Of a DNA stretch of 13,972 nucleotides, positions 6,439-13,933 are shown in pieces. The DNA comes from Collinsella aerofaciens (GTDB lineage Bacteria; Actinomycetota; Coriobacteriia; Coriobacteriales; Coriobacteriaceae). Where the stretch lies: NCBI RefSeq assembly GCF_028209395.1, contig NZ_JAQLDQ010000033.1:1-13972 (forward strand), read 5' to 3'. Within the stretch, counting starts at the first letter, position 1; each line of letters begins with the position of its first letter. A program made the position numbers and the translations under genes. Below the pieces are notes generated by a model that was not told the DNA's origin, did no database searches, and saw only the letters and a list, made by a program, of their open reading frames with translations.

Positions 6439-6642
6439 TGTTTTTATTGGTGTAAAAGGCGGGTCATGCTTGGTGGCGGGTTTGTTATCCGTTTGTAAAG
6501 GCTGGGCAGAGCTTGCGGTAAGGGTCTATCAAATGTCCGTAAGAAACCGCAGATAAGGCGGTCGTCGCCCGATCGAGACCGTATCTTTCCAAACAGCAAA
6601 GCGGGCAGGGTGCCCGCGAGTCGCATGTATGAAAGGAAGATC
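6439..6642 (+). promoter_or_regulatory. Upstream region and leader of the pst operon, with candidate PHO box
   Basis: The 320 bases between the M20 gene and pstS hold the hairpin repeat and then this stretch without genes. Two adjacent 11-base units, GTTTGTTATCC (6480-6490) and GTTTGTAAAGG (6491-6501), form a direct repeat with the period used by PhoP/PhoB-type PHO boxes. A degenerate relative, GGTGTAAAAGG, lies at 6449-6459. No confident -35/-10 pair is seen. Further down, TGCGGT (6514-6519) can pair with ACCGCA (6546-6551). A tight hairpin, GCGGGCA (6601-6607) with TGCCCGC (6611-6617), stands just before the pstS ribosome binding site. Phosphate-starvation control is inferred from the genes and the repeat period. 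Confidence 0.4.
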
Positions 6643-7578
6643 ATGCTCGATCAGGCTTATTCTCGTCGTCAGTTCCTCGGCCTCGCTGGTGGTCTTGCCA
6701 GCATCGTCGGTCTCGGTCTCGTTGGTTGTGGCGGCTCCGGCGCATCCGACGCCGCCGCCAAGGGTAGCGCCGCCGCCGAGTCCGTCTCCGGCGAGGTGAC
6801 CTACGACGGCGCCTCCTCGTTCCAAGCTCTCGTCGAGGCCGCTGCCGAGAAGTTCATGGATGCCAACCCCGACGTCTCCGTCTCCGGTTCGGGCAACGGT
6901 TCGGGCAAGGGCCTGACCGCTGTCGCCGCCGGCACCGTTACCATCGGTAACTCCGACGTCTTTGCCGAGACCAAGCTCGAGGCCGATCAGGTCAAGAACC
7001 TCGTTGACCACGAGGTCGCCGTTGTGGGTATGGGTCCCGTCGTCTCCAAGAACGTGAAGGTCGACGACCTGTCCCTCGAGCAGCTCAAGGGCATCTTCTC
7101 CGGCCAGATCACCAACTGGAAGGAGGTCGGCGGTGACGACGCTACCATCGTCGTCCTCAACCGCAAGGCCGGCTCCGGCACCCGCGCCACCTTCGAGGCC
7201 GCCGTCTTTGGCGATGAGGCCGTCGACTTTAAGGGCGACGCCGAGCTCGACAAGTCCGGCGATGTCCAGACTCAGATGGGCAGCACCGACAACGCCATCT
7301 CCTACCTCGACTTCTCGCACTTCGATGACTCCAAGTTCAACGCCATCAAGGTCGAGGGCGTCGAGCCCAAGAGCGCAAACGTCACCGACGACTCCTTCAA
7401 GATCTGGGCTACCGAGCACATGTACTGCGCAAAGGACGCCGACGAGGCCACCAAGGCCTTCCTGGAGTTCATGCTCTCCGACGACGTCCAGGGCAAGCTC
7501 GTCGAGGAGCAGGGCTTCATTCCCGTCTCTGCCATGAAGGTCGTCAAGGACGCCAGCGGCAAGGTCTCCTCTAAATAA
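6643..7578 (+). CDS. pstS: Phosphate-binding lipoprotein of the Pst transporter
   Basis: Captures inorganic phosphate outside the membrane and hands it to PstC/PstA. The 311-residue protein opens with SRRQFLG (7-13), a twin-arginine-type export motif, then a short hydrophobic stretch and the lipobox LVGC (26-29), so Cys29 should be lipidated. A Gly/Ser/Ala-rich linker (30-45) follows. The PBP-like domain shows phosphate-site segments GASSF, SGNGSGKG and RKAGSGTR, in the positions usual for PstS. The ATG at 6643 is preferred over the in-frame GTG at 6610 and ATG at 6625. AAAGGA (6632-6637) lies 5 bases before it, and the signal sequence then starts correctly. It is the first gene of pstSCAB, 24 bases before pstC. 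Confidence 0.96.
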   Translation: MLDQAYSRRQFLGLAGGLASIVGLGLVGCGGSGASDAAAKGSAAAESVSGEVTYDGASSFQALVEAAAEKFMDANPDVSVSGSGNGSGKGLTAVAAGTVTIGNSDVFAETKLEADQVKNLVDHEVAVVGMGPVVSKNVKVDDLSLEQLKGIFSGQITNWKEVGGDDATIVVLNRKAGSGTRATFEAAVFGDEAVDFKGDAELDKSGDVQTQMGSTDNAISYLDFSHFDDSKFNAIKVEGVEPKSANVTDDSFKIWATEHMYCAKDADEATKAFLEFMLSDDVQGKLVEEQGFIPVSAMKVVKDASGKVSSK

Positions 7579-7602
7579 GTAACCGCCCCGGAAAGGTTTG
7601 CA

Positions 7603-8511
7603 ATGGCAAAACAGCTGCCAAAGCGCGACCTTGAGAACGTGGGCCTGGGCGTCACGGGTGCGTGCGTAGCGCTCGTGACGCTTGTCGTTGCCGCGCTCAT
7701 CTTTATGGTCGCCCAAAAGGGCCTCTCGGCTTTTGTCAAGGACGGCGTCTCGGTCGTCGAGTTCTTTGCCGGCACCAAGTGGGACCTGGCCAACACAGCC
7801 GAAAACGGCCTGCCTTATACCGGCGCCCTGCCCCTGATCGTCACCTCGTTTGCGGTCATGGTGCTCTCCACGCTTATCGCGCTGCCCATCGCCATCGGCT
7901 CTGCCATCTTTGCGGTCGAGATCCAGCCTAAGTTTGGTTCCAAGATCTTTCAGCCGCTTATTGAGCTTTTGACCGGCATTCCCTCGGTCGTCTTTGGCCT
8001 GATCGGCTTTCACGTGGTCGTCGGTCTTATGAAGAGCGTTTTCCACGTGAGCACGGGTCTGGGTATCTTGCCCGGCGCTATCGTGCTGGCAGTCATGATT
8101 CTGCCGACGATGACCACGCTTTCGGTCGATGGCCTGCGCGCTGTGCCCGACAGCTACCGTCAGGGCTCGCTCGCGCTGGGCTACACCCGCTGGCAGACCA
8201 TCTGGCACGTGGTGCTCAAGTCCGCCATGCCGTCGCTCATGACCGCGGTCATCCTTGGCATGACCCGCGCCTTTGGCGAAACGCTCGCCGTGCGCATGGT
8301 TATCGGCGGCATCGAGGCCATGCCGACGTCGCTGCTGTCGCCGGCGTCCACCATCACCACCACGCTCACCACGTCCATGGCGGTCTATGCCGAGGGCTCG
8401 GCCCAGGACGATGTCCTGTGGGCGCTCGGTTTGCTGCTGATGGGCATGAGCCTCATCTTCATCCTGATCATCCATCTCATTGGCCGCAAGGGGGCGAAGG
8501 CTCGTGGCTAG
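7603..8511 (+). CDS. pstC: Phosphate ABC transporter permease PstC
   Basis: One of the two membrane subunits of the high-affinity phosphate importer. The 302-residue protein has hydrophobic segments at about 15-38, 75-106, 117-142, 153-175, 208-232 and 271-294, fitting six transmembrane helices. The cytoplasmic EAA-type loop that docks on PstB lies at about 179-213 (VPDSYRQGSLALGYTRWQ). ELLTGIPSVVFGLIGF (121-136) is the PstC-typical segment. The start is set by GAAAGG (7591-7596), 6 bases upstream of the ATG. It follows pstS by 24 bases and abuts or overlaps pstA. Confidence 0.96.
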   Translation: MAKQLPKRDLENVGLGVTGACVALVTLVVAALIFMVAQKGLSAFVKDGVSVVEFFAGTKWDLANTAENGLPYTGALPLIVTSFAVMVLSTLIALPIAIGSAIFAVEIQPKFGSKIFQPLIELLTGIPSVVFGLIGFHVVVGLMKSVFHVSTGLGILPGAIVLAVMILPTMTTLSVDGLRAVPDSYRQGSLALGYTRWQTIWHVVLKSAMPSLMTAVILGMTRAFGETLAVRMVIGGIEAMPTSLLSPASTITTTLTTSMAVYAEGSAQDDVLWALGLLLMGMSLIFILIIHLIGRKGAKARG

Positions 8512-8512
8512 C

Positions 8513-9426
8513 ATGCGCATCCATATCGACGAGGCAAGACTCGGGCGTGTCCAAAAGCAGGACCGCATCGCCACGGGCGTGCTGACGGCAATTGTCGCCA
8601 TCGTCATGCTCATCGTCGTCTCCATGGTGGCCTACATCCTGTTCGAGGGCATCTCGACGCTGTTCCAACCGGGCTTCCTCACGCAGCCCGCGCGCGCCAA
8701 CGGAACCCAGGGCGGCGTGCTCTACCAGCTGTTCGACTCGTTCTACCTGCTGCTGATCACCTTAGGTATATCGGTGCCCATCAGCCTGGGCGGCGCGGTG
8801 TTCTTGGTTGAGTACGCGCCGGACGGACCCATCCGCGACATCGCCTCCACCGCCATCGAGACGCTGTCCTCGCTGCCCTCCATTGTCGTGGGCATGTTCG
8901 GCTTTCTGGTGTTCTCGGTGCAGCTGGGCTGGAAGTACTCCATCATCTCCGGCGCCGTCGCGCTCACCATGTTCAACATCCCCATCCTGGTGCGCGTGAT
9001 TCAGCAGGCGCTCGAGGACGTGCCGCAGGCCCAGCGCGATGCGTGCCTGGCCATGGGCCTCACTCGCTGGGAGGCCACACTGCACATCCTGATTCCCGAG
9101 GCCATGCCCGCCATCGTGACCGGCATCGTGCTTTCGGCCGGCCGCGTGTTTGGCGAGGCCGCGGCGCTGCTCTTTACCTCGGGCATGAGCTCGCCGGTTC
9201 GCCTGAACTTCTTGAGTTTTAACCTGTCGAGCCCCACCTGCGCCTGGAACGTGTTCCGTCCCGGCGAGTCGCTCGCCGTTCATATCTACAAGATCTATGG
9301 CGAGGGCAGCCCCGAGGCCCAGCAGATCGTCTGGGGCACCGCGGCACTGCTGATGATTTGCGTGCTGCTGTTTAACGTAGTCGCCCGTATCGTGGGCAAG
9401 CAACTGGCAAGGAGGATGACGGCCGA

Positions 9427-9430
<4 letters not shown>
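8513..9430 (+). CDS. pstA: Phosphate ABC transporter permease PstA
   Basis: Second membrane subunit of the phosphate importer, pairing with PstC. From the ATG at 8513 it has 305 residues, with hydrophobic segments at about 22-45, 74-100, 121-138, 143-162, 198-222 and 273-295. The ETLSSLPSIVVGMFGF segment (116-131) and the EAA-type loop VPQAQRDACLAMGLTRWE (170-187) are typical of PstA. The start is uncertain: a GTG at 8504 would overlap the end of pstC by 8 bases and is better spaced from AAGGGGG (8488-8494). The ATG lies one base after the pstC stop. Either way translation is probably coupled. The stop codon overlaps the pstB start (ATGA). Confidence 0.95.
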
Positions 9431-10299
<869 letters not shown>

Positions 10300-10354
10300 T
10301 CCGGGACATGCTTGAGGCCCGCGGCGGCCACGGCCCCCGCGGGACTGATTGGAG

Positions 10355-10392
10355 AGGCGGGTCATCTCTTTTGCGAGATGGCCCGCCTTTTT
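10355..10392 (+). terminator. Rho-independent terminator of the pst operon
   Basis: Bases 10355-10368 pair with 10375-10388 over 14 positions with a single T-G pair, closing a TTTTGC-type 6-base loop. Five T (10388-10392) follow directly. It is the strongest terminator in the window and ends the pst operon after pstB. Confidence 0.92.
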
Positions 10393-10410
10393 GCTCTGCG
10401 ACCGAAACGA

Positions 10411-10443
10411 CCACCACAAAGGGGACAGGCACCTTCGTGGTGG
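10411..10443 (+). repeat. Imperfect hairpin carrying a GGGGAC...CCTT motif
   Basis: CCACCAC (10411-10417) pairs with GTGGTGG (10437-10443), and AAGG (10419-10422) with CCTT (10432-10435), with one mismatch between. The inner part reads GGGGACAGGCACCTT (10421-10435). Related GGGGAC-N3-CCTT units occur at 13159-13171 and 13186-13198. It sits between the pst terminator and the next promoter. Confidence 0.5.
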
Positions 10444-10460
10444 TTTGGGGTGGGGCTCGC

Positions 10461-10469
10461 TGCTATCAT
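10461..10469 (+). promoter_or_regulatory. Extended -10 promoter candidate of the ABC-F gene
   Basis: TGCTATCAT is a complete extended -10 (TGn plus TATCAT), 35 bases before the start codon at 10505. The -35 position (10441-10446, TGGTTT) is poor, as is common for extended -10 promoters. Its place after a strong terminator supports an independent promoter here. Confidence 0.5.
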
Positions 10470-10504
10470 GGACAACGTTGAATTTCTACGAAGGAGCAGG
10501 GCAT

Positions 10505-12364
10505 ATGGCGATTCTTTTGGGATGCGATTCCATCAGCCTAGAGTTTCCCACCAAGCATATTTTCGATAGCGTGACGCTCGGCGTGGGCGAGGGCGACCGC
10601 ATTGGTATTGTCGGTAAAAACGGCGACGGCAAGTCGACGCTGCTGAGCGTGCTCGCCGGCACGCTGGAACCCGACGACGGACGCGTGACGCACCGCCGCG
10701 GCACCACGATCGGACTGCTCGGCCAAAAGGACAACCTGGTCGATACCGACACCGTGCATCATGCCGTCGTGGGCGACGCGCCCGAGTATGAGTGGGCGTC
10801 GAGTCCGCGTACGCGCCAGATTCTGGCCGGCCTCATCAGCGATGTGCCCTGGGAAGGCACAGTGGGCGAGCTTTCGGGCGGTCAGCGCCGTCGCGTGGAC
10901 CTTGCGCGCCTGCTGATCGGCAACTACGACGTGCTCATGCTCGACGAGCCCACCAACCACCTGGACATGCGTACCATCAACTGGCTTGCGCGTCACTTAA
11001 AGGCCCGCTGGCAGCGCGGTCAGGGCGCCATGCTCGTGGTCACGCATGACCGCTGGTTCTTGGACGAGGTCTGCACCAGCATGTGGGAGGTCCACGACGG
11101 CCAAGTCGACCCCTTCGAGGGCGGCTACTCGGCCTACATCCTGCAGCGCGTGGAGCGCGATCGCATGGCCGCGGTTACCGAGGAGCGCCGTCGCAACATG
11201 GCGCGCAAGGAGCTCGCGTGGCTGAGCCGCGGCGCCCAGGCGCGTTCCACCAAGCCCAAGTTTCGCGTGGATGCCGCTCGCGAGCTGATTGCCGACGTGC
11301 CGCCTGTGCGCGACGAGCTGGATCTCAAGCGCCTGGCGGTGAGCCGTCTGGGCAAGCAGGTTATCGACGTGGTCGACGTGGACGCCGGCTATGCGGATAC
11401 CGACGGCGCGCCCAAGCAGGTGCTCTCCGACGTGACCTGGCTCATTGGTGCGGGCGACCGCTATGGTCTTTTGGGCGAGAACGGCGCCGGCAAGTCGACG
11501 CTGCTCGACGTGATCCAGGGCAAGATCGCGCCCCTGCGCGGTCGCGTGAAGATTGGCCAGACGGTGCGCTTTGGCGTGCTGTCGCAGCAGCTCGAAGAGC
11601 TCGAGCCCTACATGGGCGACACGATCCGCGAGGTGCTCAGCAACTATAAGAAGTACTACGTCATCGACGGCAAGGAGACTTCGCCCGAGAAGCTCTGCGA
11701 GCGTCTGGGCTTTACGACGCAGCAGCTCTGGAGCCGCATCGGCGATCTTTCGGGCGGCCAGCGCCGTCGCCTGTCGCTGCTGCTGACAATCCTGGACGAG
11801 CCCAACGTGCTCATCCTGGACGAGCCCGGCAACGACCTCGATACCGACATGCTGGCGATTGTCGAGGATCTGCTCGACGGCTGGCCTGGCACGCTGATCC
11901 TAGTGACGCACGACCGTTTCCTCATGGAGCGCGTGACCGACCAGCAGTGGGCGCTGCTCGACGGCCACCTGACGCATATGCCCGGCGGCGTGGATCAGTA
12001 CCTGCGCCTGTGCAACGCCACCGCCGAGGGCGAGCCCGTGGGCGCGCCGAGCGCCAAGACCGGCACGTTCGACACCGGCGCCGCAGCGGTTGCGGCCGAA
12101 AAGCCCAAGACGAGCGGGCAGCCCAATGGCCTTTCCAACGCCGAACGCCAGAAGCTTCGCCGCGAGGTGAGTTCGCTCGAGCGCAAGATGGAGACGCAGC
12201 GCGCTCGCGTGGAGGAGGCCGAGGCCGCCATGGCCCAGGTCGATCCCACCAACTACACGGCGCTGGGCGAGCAGCAGGCAAAGATCGACGAGGCCCACGC
12301 CGCCATGGACGAGCTGGAGATGGCGTGGCTCGAGGCGAGCGAAAAGCTCGAGGGCGAGGAGTAG
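10505..12364 (+). CDS. ABC-F family ATPase, Uup-like
   Basis: Soluble twin-ATPase protein of the ABC-F group, which acts on ribosomes or, for Uup, is linked to ribosome function and genome stability. It has no membrane segments. The 619 residues hold two ABC domains: Walker A GKNGDGKST (37-45), LSGGQ (123-127), Walker B VLMLDEP (143-149) with TNHLD, and His181. The second set is GENGAGKST (324-332), LSGGQ (415-419), LILDEP (436-441) and His469. The linker (about 211-275) carries WLSRGAQARSTKPK. The C-terminus (about 544-616) is a charged coiled coil, as in Uup (E. coli length about 635). The ATG at 10505 has AAGGAG (10491-10496) 8 bases upstream; the open frame back to 10349 crosses the pst terminator and is not coding. 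The second Walker B is followed by GNDLD rather than TNDLD. Uup rather than an antibiotic-resistance ABC-F is favoured by the coiled coil. Confidence 0.93.
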   Translation: MAILLGCDSISLEFPTKHIFDSVTLGVGEGDRIGIVGKNGDGKSTLLSVLAGTLEPDDGRVTHRRGTTIGLLGQKDNLVDTDTVHHAVVGDAPEYEWASSPRTRQILAGLISDVPWEGTVGELSGGQRRRVDLARLLIGNYDVLMLDEPTNHLDMRTINWLARHLKARWQRGQGAMLVVTHDRWFLDEVCTSMWEVHDGQVDPFEGGYSAYILQRVERDRMAAVTEERRRNMARKELAWLSRGAQARSTKPKFRVDAARELIADVPPVRDELDLKRLAVSRLGKQVIDVVDVDAGYADTDGAPKQVLSDVTWLIGAGDRYGLLGENGAGKSTLLDVIQGKIAPLRGRVKIGQTVRFGVLSQQLEELEPYMGDTIREVLSNYKKYYVIDGKETSPEKLCERLGFTTQQLWSRIGDLSGGQRRRLSLLLTILDEPNVLILDEPGNDLDTDMLAIVEDLLDGWPGTLILVTHDRFLMERVTDQQWALLDGHLTHMPGGVDQYLRLCNATAEGEPVGAPSAKTGTFDTGAAAVAAEKPKTSGQPNGLSNAERQKLRREVSSLERKMETQRARVEEAEAAMAQVDPTNYTALGEQQAKIDEAHAAMDELEMAWLEASEKLEGEE

Positions 12365-12370
12365 ACGAGG

Positions 12371-13141
12371 ATGATCGGGGCCGCGTTTTTCGATATCGAC
12401 GGCACGCTGCTGAGCTTTAAGACCCACCGGATTCCGGCGTCGGCGCAGCAGGTGCTCGACAGCTTTCACGAGCAGGGGATTGCGTGCGTGATCGCTACGG
12501 GCCGTCCGACCTACCAGATGCCGGACTGGCTGTTCGACCTTGGCTGGGATGCGTACATTACGCTTTCGGGTCAGCATTGCTTTGATGCCAGTGGTGTTTA
12601 CCGCAGCTGCCCGATCGATCCGGACGATGTTGCGGTGATCGTGGACCAGGTGGCTCAGGGGCGCTACGACTCGCTGTGCATGCAGGGCGAGAGCTCGTTT
12701 GTGAACCGCCTGTCCGAGCGCGTGGTGGCGGCCGGCAACAACGCGGGAATCGTCTACCACGAGGAGCCGTTTGACCACGCCTTCGACGCGCCGGTCTACC
12801 AGTTTTGCGCGTTTGTGGATCCGGCCGACGAGCATATCGTGACCGATGCGGTGTCGCATTCGCTCACGACGCGCTGGTGCGATCTGTTCTGCGACATTAT
12901 CCCTGCCAACGGCGGCAAGGATCTGGGCGTTGCGGCGACGCTGGAGCGCCTGGGCGTCGACGTGAGCGAAGCGATTGCCTTTGGCGATGGCGAGAACGAC
13001 CTGTCGATGTTTGGAGCCGTGGGCACCAGTGTTGCCATGGGCAACGCGCAGGATACTGTGAAGGCCGCAGCGACCTACGTAACGACCGCCGTAGACGACG
13101 ACGGCATCTACAACGCCGCAAAGCACTTCGGGCTGGTGTAG
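12371..13141 (+). CDS. Cof-type HAD-IIB phosphatase
   Basis: Member of the Cof/YbiV group of HAD phosphatases, which act on sugar phosphates, FMN or other small phosphoesters. In 256 residues, motif I is FDIDGTLL (7-14; Asp8, Asp10), motif II is ATGR (42-45), the motif III lysine is Lys183 in GGKDLGV, and motif IV is GDGENDLSM (205-213). The typical C-terminal VAMGNAQDTVKAAA (221-234) is present. The alpha/beta cap between about 80 and 180 marks the IIB class. It starts 6 bases after the ABC-F stop codon with a purine-rich ribosome binding site in GAGGAGTAGACGAGG, so the two are cotranscribed. Substrate is unknown. It belongs to a different HAD class from the gene at 4169-4831 and is not a duplicate of it. 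Confidence 0.92.
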   Translation: MIGAAFFDIDGTLLSFKTHRIPASAQQVLDSFHEQGIACVIATGRPTYQMPDWLFDLGWDAYITLSGQHCFDASGVYRSCPIDPDDVAVIVDQVAQGRYDSLCMQGESSFVNRLSERVVAAGNNAGIVYHEEPFDHAFDAPVYQFCAFVDPADEHIVTDAVSHSLTTRWCDLFCDIIPANGGKDLGVAATLERLGVDVSEAIAFGDGENDLSMFGAVGTSVAMGNAQDTVKAAATYVTTAVDDDGIYNAAKHFGLV

Positions 13142-13150
13142 CTGCGGATT

Positions 13151-13179
13151 CGGCACTTGGGGACGTTCCTTTTCTGCCG
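13151..13179 (+). repeat. GGGGAC...CCTT repeat unit in a short hairpin
   Basis: CGGCA (13151-13155) pairs with TGCCG (13175-13179) around TTGGGGACGTTCCTT. It is the first of two tandem units 27 bases apart, the second being at 13186-13198. It lies directly downstream of the HAD-IIB stop codon. Confidence 0.45.
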
Positions 13180-13184
13180 GCAGT

Positions 13185-13222
13185 TGGGGACACTCCTTGC
13201 GGGGCGTCCCCATTTTGTTTTC
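13185..13222 (+). terminator. Terminator of the ABC-F/HAD operon, built on a GGGGAC repeat
   Basis: TGGGGAC (13185-13191) pairs perfectly with GTCCCCA (13206-13212) across a 14-base loop. TTTTGTTTTC (13213-13222) follows. The left arm is the second GGGGAC-N3-CCTT unit, so a dispersed repeat appears to have been used as a terminator. Confidence 0.7.
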
Positions 13223-13245
13223 GTCCCGCATGTTTTGTGAAACAC

Positions 13246-13326
13246 GGCTAACTTTTAGGCAAAGTAGTAAGACATGGGCAACTTTTGCGGTAAAGTAAAT
13301 CAAGCAAAAGTATCCAAAGGCTAACT
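13246..13326 (+). promoter_or_regulatory. Repeat-rich candidate operator of the DtxR/MntR-family gene
   Basis: Two related imperfect palindromes of the form ACTTT-N5/6-AAAGT stand at 13251-13265 and 13281-13296. ACTTTTGC (13281-13288) is also the exact inverse of GCAAAAGT (13304-13311). GGCTAACT occurs at 13246-13253 and again at 13319-13326; GGCTAAC is shared with the known actinobacterial DtxR/IdeR box. The cluster ends 24 bases before the regulator gene, so autoregulation is likely. TATCCA (13311-13316) with TTGCGG (13285-13290) is a weak promoter guess. Confidence 0.5.
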
Positions 13327-13350
13327 AGAAGCCATCGCGAAAGGCGGCCC

Positions 13351-13740
13351 ATGGCCCTGCGTGAATCCGGAGAAGACTATCTCGAATCGATCTACGTTCT
13401 ATCGGAACGTCAGGGCATCGTGCGCTCGATCGACGTTGCCGAATACTTGGGCGTAACCAAAGCAAGCGTCTCTAAAGCCATGGCGGCCTTGGAGAGCACC
13501 GGCTACGTGGAGATGGGCAAACGCGACGTGCATCTGACGGAACGCGGTCTTGAGGTTGCCCGTCAAATGTGGGAGCGCCACTGCTTTTTTGTAGGTCTGC
13601 TAGAGGACGCAGGCGTAACGCCCGAGGTCGCGTCGCAAGAGGGCTGCCACATGGAGCACTGCCTGAGCGAGGAGAGCTTCGAGAAGCTAAGATCGATGCT
13701 GAGACGGGAAGATGTAGCGGGTCCAACAACAGAAGCCTAA
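13351..13740 (+). CDS. DtxR/MntR-family metal-dependent transcriptional regulator
   Basis: Metal-sensing repressor that binds DNA when loaded with Mn2+ or Fe2+. The 129 residues contain a winged helix (about 5-70, with VAEYLGVTKASVSKAMAALE as the helix-turn-helix) and the dimerisation/metal domain (71-115). There is no C-terminal SH3-like domain, as in MntR. The residues matching B. subtilis MntR ligands are Asp9 (Asp8), Glu12 (Glu11), His77, Glu102 and His103. The position of MntR Glu99 is Cys99, as in DtxR (Cys102). The ligand set is thus mixed, and Mn versus Fe specificity should not be assumed. GAAAGG (13339-13344) lies 6 bases before the ATG. No metal transporter gene is in the window; one could follow beyond the contig end. 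Confidence 0.9.
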   Translation: MALRESGEDYLESIYVLSERQGIVRSIDVAEYLGVTKASVSKAMAALESTGYVEMGKRDVHLTERGLEVARQMWERHCFFVGLLEDAGVTPEVASQEGCHMEHCLSEESFEKLRSMLRREDVAGPTTEA

Positions 13741-13933
13741 CTGACCCACAGTAGCGCGGAGTTCACGCAAAGCGCGAACCAGCGACCGGGACCAGCGGCC
13801 CTTTCGGCCAAGTCCATTTCAGCAAAGGAACCCCGCCAGCAAGCGATGCCCAAGAACCGCCAGCTGTGTCAATGCAGGCCGGGGCCGGGCTTGGTTTTGA
13901 AAACACTCCGCAGCGCGAGGCCCGCCTTTCCGT
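13741..13933. other. Gene-free right flank
   Basis: No convincing gene is seen here. A weak stem-loop, GGAC (13789-13792), GGCC (13797-13800), GGCC (13806-13809) and GTCC (13812-13815), lies 50 bases after the regulator's stop and could be a poor terminator. TTCACGC (13762-13768) can also fold on GCGCGAA (13772-13778) with one mismatch. An open frame on the minus strand starts inside the adapter and is not real. Confidence 0.4.

Noticed and set aside
6529..8625. 698-codon minus-strand open frame opposite pstS and pstC
   Set aside because: It is a low-complexity Asp/Gly/His/Arg-rich shadow of high-GC genes and contradicts the clear pst operon on the plus strand.
10312..10504. Upstream in-frame extension of the ABC-F gene and a second overlapping frame from 10312
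   Set aside because: Both would translate the pst terminator and the GGGGAC hairpin. The ribosome binding site at 10491-10496 and the conserved protein start at 10505 fit much better.
11900..13303. 467-codon minus-strand open frame opposite the ABC-F and HAD genes
   Set aside because: It is a shadow of two well-supported genes that also runs through the terminator at 13185-13222.
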